A DNA stretch of 64,000 bases. It comes from Gonocerus acuteangulatus (lineage: Eukaryota; Arthropoda; Insecta; Hemiptera; Coreidae). The translations under genes and the position numbers were made by a program. The notes beneath the pieces are model-generated. The model had not been told where the DNA came from and made no database searches. It was given only the letters and a program-made list of their open reading frames with translations. Positions 36,414 to 47,700 of the stretch are shown piece by piece. The stretch's first letter is position 1, and each line of letters opens with the position of its first letter. The DNA lies in contig OX328130.1 of the NCBI GenBank assembly GCA_946811695.1, positions 72,139,232-72,203,231 of the forward strand, read 5' to 3'.

Positions 36414-36488
36414 AAATTATCTTTTCATTATTTTTATTTCTTATTGCTTCTAATTGTTAACTATTTATGAGTACATGTTGTTATTTAT

Positions 36489-36511
36489 ATACATATATAT
36501 ATATATATATT
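36489..36511. repeat. Short (TA)n run
   Basis: About 22 bp of TA after the distal pico poly(A) signal. Confidence 0.9.
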
Positions 36512-36938
36512 ACAGAATTGAATGTGAAAAAAATTGTACAATTCGCCGAAAGGTTAGTTTGTATATTTCTAATTGCTACATACTAATAATACAGTTTATT
36601 TGTCATGTCATAATAAATAATATGACGTTTAATTTGTCATTTTTATTTAACCTTAACCCTTTCTTTACTGTTGACTGCTCCTGCAGTTGAGAGGGGCTAG
36701 GACATGTGTTTCTTTGACTTCTGTACAAGTCAGAAGAAAGATCGGCCCCACTTAAAAAGAGTATAACTAAATTCAAATCCCAGCCTGGATAAATAATCAA
36801 TCTAAAAAATAGAGATTTCTAGAATAATTTATCATGATGATTAGATAGTTAGCCGTCGAGGTGATAAGTAAAGATGGAATGGTTGGGATTCGGCTAAAAA
36901 AACCTCAATATGATTTTGTTTTAAAAAATCTATATTTC

Positions 36939-36973
36939 GGACGTTTCGGCTACTCATTGGTAGCCTTCGTCAG
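36939..36973 (-). ncRNA. Hammerhead ribozyme motif, intact core
   Basis: Minus strand: CTGACGA, helix II GGCTAC-CAATGA-GTAGCC (perfect 6 bp), GAAA, then CGTC. ACGT around the would-be helix III is self-complementary, the form known from PLE-associated minimal hammerheads that cleave as dimers. Helix I is short: G-C, an A/G mismatch, then three U-A pairs. Activity not tested. Confidence 0.75.
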
Positions 36974-37857
36974 CTAAAATGACAAAAAAAGAAATTAATA
37001 CAGAAACAAAAAAAAAAAATTATGATAGTGATAGGTAACAGAACTATAAATACAATTAACTTATAAAAGAACATATCGTCTTAAATTCTTAGAATGAGTA
37101 GAATGAAAAAGTAAATAGGTGCAATAATTTATTTTAATTGTAATTAGTAACATTAATTGATTTTACAAAGGTCGGTGAGGATCAAAAGGCATGTTTATGA
37201 CAGGAAAGGAGAAAAAGGTGTTAATGGAAGGATACCCAAGGGGCATGGGAAAAATCTAGGTGGGAGGTCGGGAGAGTTTTTGGAAAATATTAGCGTACAT
37301 AGGAGAAATGCCTTGTACGCTAATATTTTCCAAAAACTCTCCCGACCTCCCATCTAGATTTTTTCCCATGCCCCTTGGGTATCCTTCCATTAACACCTTT
37401 TTCTCCTTTCCTGTCATAAAATGTCATAAACATGCCTTTTGATCCTTACCGACCTTTCTCCCACCACCTGCTGTTTTCAGTTACATATACCCCAGTAGAT
37501 TCCTTTTTCCTTAGACACTTTCACAATGGTTACTTAATTGCCAACCTTGGTCTTCCTCTGCCGCTCGGCTTTTCCATTGATATGTAGTATCTTATTTCTT
37601 TGTAAAATTAATTAATGTTACTATTAGCTACTATATTTGTCACTGGTATGTAGTTTCTTATTTCTTTGTAAAATCAATTAATGTTACTAATTACAATTAA
37701 AATAAATTATTGTACCTATTTACTTTTTCATTCTACTCATTCTAAGAATTTAAGACGATATGTTCTTTTATAAGTTAATTGTATTTATAGTTCTGTTACC
37801 TATCACAATTATAATTTTTTTGTGTTTCTGTATTAATTTCTTTTCTTGTCATTTTAG

Positions 37858-37891
37858 CTGACAAAGGCTACCAATGAGAAGCCAAAACGTC
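37858..37891 (+). ncRNA. Degenerate hammerhead (mirror copy)
   Basis: CTGACAA, helix II weakened (GGCTAC / GAAGCC), AAAACGTC. The counterpart of 36939-36973 in the right arm, decayed at three positions. Confidence 0.65.
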
Positions 37892-38599
37892 CGAAATTTA
37901 GATTTTTTAAAACAAAATCATATTGAGGTTTATTTAGCCGAATCCCAACCATTCCATCTTTACTTAGAATAATTTATAGCGGAAATCAACATTTATGCTT
38001 TCGAATTCCTCTAAAAAAAATACCAGTTCTCATAAGGCTAAAATCTAGTCCAATAAACATGGAAAGATTGGACAAAGTTGAATTGTCTGAGAACTCTAGC
38101 AAGACACCAGTAGCGAGAATTTCTCACAACTCTTCAACAGAAAAAAAAAAAATTTTAGACGCAATATTTTGATCAAGGACAATTGAAATGTTGAAATGAG
38201 TTAACAAGACTGGTGCCAGACTTGCAAATGCAGGTAGGATCGTAAAAGCTCCTTAAGATGGTATAATTTGGCAAAACTGCCATCTATTATTGCTTCTTAG
38301 TACTATCCTTTTCCCCAGAAAGCCAACAAGCATCAGCAAGGCCGGAGATCTCTACAATTCTGCAAACAGCAACAAGCTAGAATATATCTTGTTACCGCTT
38401 TTCTGTATGGATGAAACCCTCTTATGAGGTCAACCCGATGATGAATGCAATCCGGAGGTGCCGACGTGAAATGTCAATGTTTCAGAACCTGTAGTTCATT
38501 GCAGTGCCACTATTAGTAACAATGGCGGAACCTCTTTTTCGTTTTTTTTTTTCCTTTAAATGGCGCTACAACCCGAGTTGGGTTTGGCCTCCTCCAAGT

Positions 38600-38790
38600 G
38601 CTTCCGCCTATGTGGTATGGGCCACCTATCCGTTCTGCATGTGGGTAGATTCTGTCAGAGGATTCTTGAGAGGATCTTGTAGGCGCTGGATAATAGTGAT
38701 ATTCCTCTATAATTTGTTGCCATCATTCGCTCCTCTTTCTTGAAAATTGGGCATATTATGCCTTTGCGCATTCTTTGGGCATTTTCTTAT
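38600..38790 (-). pseudogene. LINE reverse transcriptase fragment
   Basis: The minus strand reads TNYRGISLLSSAYKILSRIL then, after a frameshift, DRIYPHAERIGGPY, matching the NYRGISLLSxxYKIxSxIL...PHAExIIGxYQ region of non-LTR RTs. An upstream CPIF-KKGER-like stretch is frame-broken. Confidence 0.7.
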
Positions 38791-38940
38791 TGATGCGGGG
38801 ACGGAACCTCTCTTCTCATTGATGATTGGTTGGCGGAACCTGTAGTTGTTAAAATGTTAGTGTTTTTTGGATTCACAAATCTAATTATTATTTAAAGATT
38901 TATTAAGAGACTGGCGAATTTAATAATGTATTAATTATAA

Positions 38941-39491
38941 GGTAAATGTCAAGGAGCGTGGTCTCCACGCCGATTCTTTTGAAACTTTGCACTATAACGT
39001 ATTTTGATGCACTAAACACGAATCCGTTAAAAAAAAAGGTCGCTTTTCACTAGGAAAGAAGTTATGAAACACTAAAGTTTACTGTTATGGAGGTTATAAA
39101 AGACGGGTTAACGGCGAATTTGTAAACACGCGCATGCGCAATAGTCCTTAATGACGAAGTGTAATTGAAATTTAGACTCACCTTGTGGTAGCTGACTTGG
39201 TCGTAAATTGTCGCTTTTGGGCATATTCGCTGTGCGTTTCCGCTCGCTCAAGAAAACATCAAAACCCCTAGTCAATCCAACTCGCAGAAATGAAAAGAAT
39301 TCTATGGCCCAAAAGTCGTCCAAGGCAGTCTTCCCTAACCTTCATAACAGTGAACTTAAATGTTTCATAACTTCTTTCCTAGTGAAAAGCGACCTTTTTT
39401 TTTAACGGATTCGTGTTTAGTGCATCAAAATACGTAATAGTGCAAAGTTTCAAAAGAATCGGCGTGGAGACCACGCTCCTTGACATTTACC
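38941..39491. mobile_element. 551-bp Merlin-type MITE with perfect 8-bp TSD
   Basis: Ends GGTAAATGTCAAGGAGCGTG in inverted orientation, then GCACTATAACGTATTTTGATG and AACACGAATCCG shared with the 15188-16319 element. TSD AATTATAA at 38933-38940 and 39492-39499. The transposase region is deleted, leaving the internal GCATATTCGCTGTGCGTTTC segment. Confidence 0.88.
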
Positions 39492-39559
39492 AATTATAAT
39501 TACAACAGTGTCAAGTGTGGGGTCCTAGTTATTTAATAAAGTGAGTACAATAATAAGTG

Positions 39560-40830
39560 TGATTGTAATAGTATGTTACCACCACCTGATATGATGGAGG
39601 TTAAATCACCCACTGAGTTATAGTTTTTGGGTAGTATTGAACAAAATTGGAAGCAGAAATTTGAATATTATCTTTTAGCAACTGAAAAGGACATCAAGTT
39701 AAAATAGCAATCTTATTCAATTTGATTGGTGATGAAGGTTTGGCTATTTTTAACACATTCGGAATTTCTACTGAAACATACTTACGATCTGAACGACTTA
39801 TGACACGCTATTAATAAATTTGAAAACTGGTGTTTCTCCAGTAGTGAGTCTACAATCATCTTCCGTAACAGTGGTGAGAGCACACTTCCTTGCAGACATC
39901 CTCACGCCAACCAATGACACATTTCACCGTCTAAAACAGCCTCAGGGCAGTAGCAACTACATCAATTGATGTATTATCAAATGTTTGTGCAATATCCAGA
40001 AATTACACTGTAGCTGGTTACTTCCTTATTGAGTATGAACTCCCCATTCTCGCTTACTGTGTGCAGCGTCATCGCAAATAGTTCGAGGTATATTCCATCA
40101 CGTCTAGGAGCTTTAAAGGGATAAAAGGACATGATGGCCCATCTGACAGCTTGTGGTGTTACAATCCTCCAGTCAGGTTTAGTTTTAACTAATCAATCAC
40201 CTTAGCCTGGTCCTTGTACTGCTCAAAGTGCTCTGCGTAAAGTGCACTCCCAGTGCACCTCCAGTGTCTGCTGCGTACTAATCGTACGTATTTCCATTGG
40301 GTCCTTTAAGAGAAACCAGCTCATAGGTAGTGCTACTTTTGGGTAAGGTCTTGTGAATCCTAGCGCCCTTATTTACACCCTCGATTTATTGACGGAAATC
40401 TTTCCAGGATTATCTCTTTAAAGCATAATATACTCCTTTGGGGCTCTCTTATATTCCTGTCATCCTCCATTCTCTTTTGCACTACTAAAAGCTTCCTGGT
40501 TCTCTTCCTAACTTCCTCCAGGGGCTTATTCCACCGGAACACCTTTATTCGTTCTTTTCTTAGTAATTCTGCTGTTATCTTCATATGACTGCATAATACG
40601 GCGATCTCATCGTTCATAAGATCTATCTCAAGAGGGTCAGTTGCTGAGTTTGGGCAGCACTTCAAACCTTGCCCCAGGTTCAGCTGGTAACTTTTCCAGT
40701 TCGTGTTTCTTAAGTTCCTATATAAAAGGCTCTCTGTTGGCCTACCTTCTAAATTAAACATAATGTATTTATGATCTGAACCTGAAAATTCATGTGAAAC
40801 ACGCCAGTATCGTCGGATTGAGGACATCTA
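39560..40830 (-). pseudogene. Non-LTR retrotransposon (R1/Jockey-like), 5'-truncated and decayed
   Basis: An open minus-strand stretch 40369-40827 gives the end of an AP endonuclease (SGSDHKYIMFNLEG), a YRNLRNTNWKSY linker and NKPLEEVRKRTRKL. Downstream, broken frames give FLDIAQTFDNTSID (RT motif A, usually FxDIxxAFDxxxx) and GCLQGSVLSPLL (motif B). Many stops after 40369. Confidence 0.8.
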
Positions 40831-40876
40831 TAATATACCTATATTTGTTATATAACAAATTTGTAATATTTTTGCG

Positions 40877-40909
40877 GACGTTTCGGCTTGAGATTCAAGC
40901 CTTCATCAA
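40877..40909 (-). ncRNA. Hammerhead motif with one core change
   Basis: Minus strand TTGATGA (C3 to U), perfect helix II GGCTTG...CAAGCC, GAAACGTC. Only the first core base departs from consensus. Confidence 0.65.
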
Positions 40910-41263
40910 GGGTGTGAAGAAGGATTGGATAAAGATTTTGAGTATGGGTTACATATGCACGGAATGAACAAACACACATTGATAGGTCACCTGACGACGA
41001 GAAGAGAGAAAACTGATCCTTATGGAAGTTAAAACGTTTCTGAATTAGGAATTCTCACATTACAAACATATTTCTATGTAACGTATACACAATGTTTAAA
41101 TACCTGTTTAACTACGTTTAATCTTATCACTAATTGTAACACATCATATCTACCATGTATCAGTATTACTCTTTCTCTAAGAATAACCCACATTTTTTCT
41201 TTTTTATTTCTTCTATGTAGAAAATTATTATTATTATTAACTCTGTCTATCCTTGTTTACAGT

Positions 41264-41297
41264 CTCGATGAAGGATTGAATCTCGAACCGAAGCGTG
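41264..41297 (+). ncRNA. Degenerate hammerhead, partner of 40877-40909
   Basis: CTCGATGA, helix II GGATTG...CGAACC, GAAGCGTG. Several core changes. It lies about 380 bp before the DNA2 ATG. Confidence 0.5.
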
Positions 41298-41399
41298 GGC
41301 AAATATGTCACACATTTTATTTTGTTAAAAAATATACTTTTATTAACCACACGACCGAACCCTTCGCTTAGATTAGAATTTTTATTTATTTATTTAAAG

Positions 41400-41678
41400 A
41401 GGTCAGATAGATTAGTATATCTACCTTCGCTTTTTCTGTTATTGTGACGTCACAGTAACTCATCTTTATTGAACAGATCTCACCAAAAAGTATAGCTTCA
41501 CTGTTCCTGTGCTGGTAACTCTCTGGTACAAGTTTCGGGCGGGTGAATCAAGTTTCCATCAGGTTATTATGATTATAATGTCATTGTTTTAATGTGATGT
41601 GTTTAGTATCATAAGTTATTTTATTTTATTTTTTTTAATGTGCCAAGAATTTGATTAAGCCAATGACTTTATTTTATA
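41400..41678 (+). promoter_or_regulatory. Putative DNA2 promoter with consensus CRE
   Basis: A palindromic TGACGTCA (41445-41452), the CRE/ATF consensus, lies about 230 bp before the proposed DNA2 ATG. No clear TATA box is seen. An out-of-frame ATG at 41663 overlaps the leader and could act as an upstream ORF. Motif evidence only. Confidence 0.35.
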
Positions 41679-41702
41679 ATGAAGAAGCAAAACTCAATCA
41701 AG
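41679..41702 (+). CDS. DNA2: DNA2 exon 1 (proposed start, 8 codons)
   Basis: MKKQNSIK, donor AAG|GTATTC, phase 0, joins exon 2 in frame across an 89-bp intron. An in-frame TGA lies just upstream. It was chosen because exon 2 has an in-frame TAG that overlaps its acceptor and so needs an upstream coding exon. A different first exon further upstream is possible. Confidence 0.5.
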
Positions 41703-44700
41703 GTATTCAACTTGTTGATCAGGGTAACTTTTATCCAAGATAAAAACCTTAACTTGATGAATTTAAATATAACAGTGGATTATGCTTTTAGCCTGGCCAA
41801 AAAAGACTAACACAATTTTTCAAATTAAAACCAATTGGGTCCCAAGATAATAATGACTGTATTAGACCAGATGAAGTCAACAAAGGAAAAAATACTCAAT
41901 CGACGGAAAAGATCAAGAATATTAAACAAAAAGAGTCCACTCTTTCAAAAAATGAGCAGATTAAAAGCACAACATCCCCATCAAAGCCTTCTGATGATTC
42001 TATGAAACATCTATCATCTAAGAATACACTAGCTGATTCCAGTCCAAGAAAGGTATTTTTTATATTAATATTAAAATATTTAACCATTAGTAGTTGGTAC
42101 CGCTATAGCAGAGGTACCATTATACATAGACCCAGTACTAGCTAATAATTTGAAAATGTATCATCAATTTTGCTCTATATATTAAAAGTAAACAAAAACT
42201 ACCTGTGCAATGTAGCTGTGTTGTTTTTGTATGCAGCTTTGTTATGACATTTCAATTTATTTATTTAAATTTTAACGTCCATTTATTATTAACTACGAAT
42301 TTTAGGACGGGTTATCTATAGGTTACCACCCTTTTCTAGCCAGGATAGGGGTGATGCCTTTTCTTTTTTCGAAAGAAAAGCCACCACCCCTAGTGGGAAT
42401 CGAACCCACGACCTTTGGCACGGAGTGTTAAGAGCTCACGCCTTAACCCTCACGGCTACCGGGTCTCCCATTTCAATTTATGAATGTAAACTTTTTTGTT
42501 TAGTTTAAATCTAACTTTTCTGCAAAGCGTAAGGATAGGTATAATTATTTATTACTGACTTTAATTATTTATAGGTCCTTGTCCTTCCACTTTCCATCAA
42601 TTGATACTGCACTGTATATTCTCCTACTTTCATAATCTCTCAGTTATTATTTTTTTTTTTCCTTTCATGGCTAATCCCGTTCTCCTTATTGATTGCGGGA
42701 CTTAGGTAAGTGAAACATATTTTCAAAGTTGCAATTGAAACCCAGGTAGTTGTGTTTTCTTTGAACAATATGATCTCTAGCGGCTTTTAATTGAGTATAT
42801 TTTGTTTTTCCTTAATATATGATGAGCGCAACCCTGTTGCCTCTTTTTATAATGATATCCAAGGCTTCTTTAAGTGCCTCTTCATTTCTAGCTGTGATCA
42901 CCTAGCTGATATCATTTGCATGGACACAGGTTTTATTTTCTAAGACTCTTGCTTTAATTGCGTCTTTAAAGGTGGCCATACACGTTCATTTCAAATTTCA
43001 AGGCTGAATCTGCTCAGTTTGGCCTCAAGGTTTACTGAACGGGTATAGCACAGCACACCAACACACACACACACACGATAAGTTAATAAACCTCAAGGTA
43101 GGGACTGCACAGTCCAGTTATAGTAGACCCACTGAATGTAAAGCAAATATCCTCTTGTCCACACAAATCAGGCCTGGCCTGCACAGTCCTGGCCTCTTTG
43201 GTCTGTACAGTTAATCTGTTGGTTTTATCATTCTATAGTACATTCACTTCGATGGACTGTACAGTTTAACTCTTGCCTCAAGGATATCCCATACATGGTG
43301 AGTCACATGATGAATATCATAAGATTTGGACTGGGCTGTCCAAATCTTATGATATTCATCAACAGTTGAACAGTGTAGCTGATAATTTATGGTTTTGGCA
43401 TTATTATATATAGTAATACAGTAATAATTATTTCAGTTGACCCAGAAGAGCATCTATGATTTCTCACCGACTAAAGAAAATATTTCACAACAGAATGGCA
43501 ATAGAACACATAAATCACCAGGTGAAGAAAGCAGACTCAAATTGGGTGGTAAAAAACATCAAGCAAAAAAATCACCGCAAAAAAAATTAGTAAAAAAGAG
43601 TCCACAAAAGGTTAATTTATTTTATTTTGTAGCATTTTTTTGTTAATATGGTTTTCCTTGTTATAAAGTGTTGCCTGGTTATTGTCATATTGTAGTTCGA
43701 TAAGTGTGAAATATGTTTCAGTCTACGCAAACTACATTGTTATCATTTTCTCCGAAGAAGTCTGTTGAAAAAATTTCAAACTCAGAAATAAATGGATCTA
43801 GTGAAAAACAGGAGGAAATAGACGTGAAAGCGACTATATTAGAGAATGGTGCGCATCCTTTAACTAAGAAAAGAAAGTTTGAAGGATCTCCTTTAAGAGA
43901 AAAGGTAATGCAATTACTAGAAGTATTCTGGATTTAATTATCAATTTAGGAATATAGATTAATAGATTTTTTTATTGCTTACGTTTTACTAGAGATTAAG
44001 CATTGTTAATATACTATTATACTACAGTGAAATTTACTAAATAAATGAAAGAGGTGGTGGTCAGTACTGCCACTGCCTTTGACCTTAATTAACTTTAATT
44101 AATTTTAATTTAAACAGTATTAATGAGAACATTTAATTAACAATGGAAATTGAAGGAGTACTGCCTTTCCTTGGTGTCAAGTAGAAAGGAATAATAATAA
44201 TCTAGGACATTCTGTATATTGGAAGCCAACCCACACAGCTAGATATCTGAATGCAAATTCCAGATCAGAAGAATCTCAGCGCCCACATATCACTAGAAAG
44301 AAGAATGTCATTTGAAGAAAGAATTCAGGAAAAATGGATAGGACGAGGGAACAATAAACTAGGGATTCTGAGATACAAAGTTTGGCCGAAATTGACGAAC
44401 AACTCACGAGTCGGTTGAAAATGCCAAAGAAAACAGGTATAAATTCGTTTAGAGCCTTCTGCTCAAATTCAGGAACATAAATATGCTTTAGGTCCACCTG
44501 ACAAACCTATGTACTGTACTGCATGACATACAGTCTTCTTTTTCGTACATGGGCACTGCACATGCACGAACGCCAGCAGACACTTTTTTGTAACGTTTTT
44601 TTCCAAGTTTAATCATCGCTAAAGCATATTTATGCTAAAATCATCGTTCCATACCTAAAATTAGATAGATAGATTAGCCACCTGTTCCTGAATTACACGG

Positions 44701-47700
44701 ATGAATTAGGTTTGAAGACATCGGGTACACAGCATATCATGTTCTTATGGGAAGAAATACTGGGGGATAAGACAAACTGAAAGACTGATTTCTACAAGAC
44801 TCCAATAATACATTAAAAACATGAAAATTACAGATATGAAAAGATCCGCAGTTGCTTTACCACGAATCACGCTATAGAATTTGATAAAACTACAGTTCTA
44901 GTCAAGGGATCTCAGTCACGGGAAAGGATCATTCGGGGAGTGATCAAAATTTCAACAAAGAAGATGGTTGTAGACTGAGTAAACATATGGACACCTGTCA
45001 TCCCGCCGAAGACAGAGGTTTTGATTGGTTGCATGGAACCCAGCACCATGAAAATGGTCAACCCATAAGAGATCTGGAAAGGCCGCCTATGACCCCGACA
45101 AGGTATAAAAAGGACCGGACTACAAACGATCTCCATTATCAGAATAAACTCTGAGGCAGTCGGAAAAATGTTTTGCAAAACATTGGTTATTATCACAATG
45201 AAACGGTTATATACAGAAGACCTTAAAACATTAGGTATTTTGTTTTAAACCCGTATTTGTTTTTATTGTAGGGCATTATTTTGTTGTCTGAACTGCGCAT
45301 TAATTGTGCGTGGATTTTCATTTTATTAAATGGAGTATTGTAGTGTAGTCTACAGTCTGTAGAATCCTTGCTCCTGTAATATCTCATCTATTTATCTATC
45401 TATAAATAAGTTGTTTTTTTTTCCTTAAAAAAATTATGAATTTTTATTCCAGCAAATTGAGCCATCCATTGTTGTCCCAACCTCTTCAAACAGCAAAGAA
45501 ATAGGTAACTGGAAATATTATGAATAAAAATCTTTTTATTTGATTTTATGTTACTATTTTTTCTTTTTTTTTTTTGTCTCTAATAATATTTTATTATAGT
45601 GAATCACTCAACTCCTGACAATGTGTCCACGTGGTCTGATGAAGTAGATTTTGTAAATCTTTGTGATGATTCTATTGTCATATCACCCAAGAAACTTGAA
45701 GTAAAAAAACGCAAGTGTTCCGAAACTGATAACGCTCTGCGATCTAAATGTTCTTTAAACTTTGAGAAACCTGCTAGCATTCTCAAAAATAAGACTTTCT
45801 TGGAGCAAGATTTGTCGTCTTATTTTCTAAAAGATTTTACAATCGATGATGGGAGGTACGATGGAGCTTTTATATTTAATCTTTAGGAAATGCATATTGA
45901 TTATTTTAAAATGTATTTATTTTTAAACTTTCAGGGAACTAGCATTTGATAAATTGAAGCGTTACAAAGTTATTGCAGTAGCACAAGTTCACAATGACAT
46001 AAAAATTACTTTGAAGAGTCTTTCAGACGATGCTACCGGAGTCTGTATTATCAGGAGTCCTTGGTAATTATTTCTTTTACTATTAGAGGAAATTGTTATT
46101 TGTTTTACATTGACTCATTAAACCCTCAAATAATGGACAGTAAAAAACATGAATGGAGTAGAAAGAAAACGTCTGACTCGCAGGAACTGTGTTATCTTTG
46201 CACGCTTCTGTTCATATTCCAGTTTCTAGTGCCATTAGTAGAGGAATAGAACCATTTATTGATACGTTTTGATCTTTCATGATAAATATAATAAAAAATA
46301 ATGAAATCTCATGGAGAAGGAAGATTTAAGGTGTCACAACAGGAAACTAGAATTTACTCCATAACTAGAAATTATTCCATCCTCTGTCTCAACGCTCGCT
46401 CTTGAAACACTTTAAAACTGGTTCTCATTTTCTCACCTTCTGTTGAGGGATCACACATCAACCTGAACAATATTTCCGATCTAAATCATACGGAGGAACT
46501 GGTGCCTCCTGGTGGCCGTATGCCGAACGTCTCGGCTCGTTGGCTTCCCTTGAGGTGTGAACAAAAAACAACAGAGTGAGAATACACAAGAAAAAATTGC
46601 AGGCATCACACAAAGACAATTGATTCCCTTCTAAGTGTTTTCATCATGAGTGAGTAGGAGAAGAAAACTATCCTGATGAGGGAGGAGGAAGAGAGGGCCG
46701 GCCACCAACAAACTGTACTGTTTTCAAACCCAATTATGTAAGTCCAACAACCATCAGATCCACCGCCACCATTTTAAGCTCAATCCATGTAAATTTGTGT
46801 TTTCATTCTATATTGTAATGATCTAAAAGGGGGTGCTCTAGAAAAGGTCAGTTTCTGGCATAGCAAAGAGTAGCATTCCTATTCAAAATAAAGGCTAACT
46901 TATACTTCATAAGTCCATAACAAATATTCTCCTTTGTCAATCAATTAAATAATTAAAAGAGTAGTAAAAGAGATAGCCATTGGCAGTGCTTAGTTTGGCA
47001 GTATTTATTTTTTTTTTTTAAAAAAAAGGCAGTGTTAAATAAAAGAAGTGTCCAAATATCTCGGCTAGGAGCGATAAGGTATACAAGTTCTCAAGAAGAT
47101 AAGAATAAACGTGCTTTCAAAAAAACGCACTTTGAACATCCAGGGAGCAATCGCTGAAGTCAGACATCCTTGGTGTGGTGGGAGTAACGCCTCTATAAAA
47201 AGGGCCTTCCCCCACCACTCGCTCTCATTTCAACGCCAGCCAAGGGCCAGAGCACACCCATTCCACCACCAGAGCCAGCTGGCCAGCCGACACCAAGCAC
47301 TTCACCTGGACATGATGGCCAGACACAACTCCAAGATCTAGCAGCCGACCATCAATCTCCTCAACACAACTACAAGCAGCCTGCCTCTTCACTTCCAGAA
47401 CATCATCCGTAAAACAAGCTGAGTATAACTCACTCACTGCCAATCTTTAAATAAATTCTAAAAGCTATCTAAAATCTAATAATGGCCAAATTTTATCTTT
47501 TTGTATATATAATAATATTTTAAATATGTTCTAACATTTCTTAATAACCCAACATTGATACAAATATGTGAGTCAAGCAATTTTTTATATTATTTTTATA
47601 TCACAGCCATGCAAAATCTTAAATTATATATTCTTTATTCAATATAAGTCAATTATTTCCAACTCTATTTTATTTATAATGAACCTTTCTCCTGGTATAT

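Larger units (their letters stand above)
36866..37966. repeat. 1.1-kb PLE-related palindrome with terminal hammerheads
   Basis: Left arm 36866-37299 is mirrored almost completely by 37315-37966; the right arm has about 220 bp extra (37450-37690) that includes a duplicated GTAGT(A/T)TCTTATTTCTTTG segment. Each arm carries a hammerhead near its outer end, pointing outward on opposite strands. The terminal sequence (GGTTGGGATTCGGCTA) is shared with 12986-13315 and 49632-49770. Confidence 0.9.

Noticed and set aside
41663..41745. ATG at 41663 as DNA2 start
   Set aside because: Its only donor (CAGG|GTAACT) gives a phase that puts exon 2 into an early stop.
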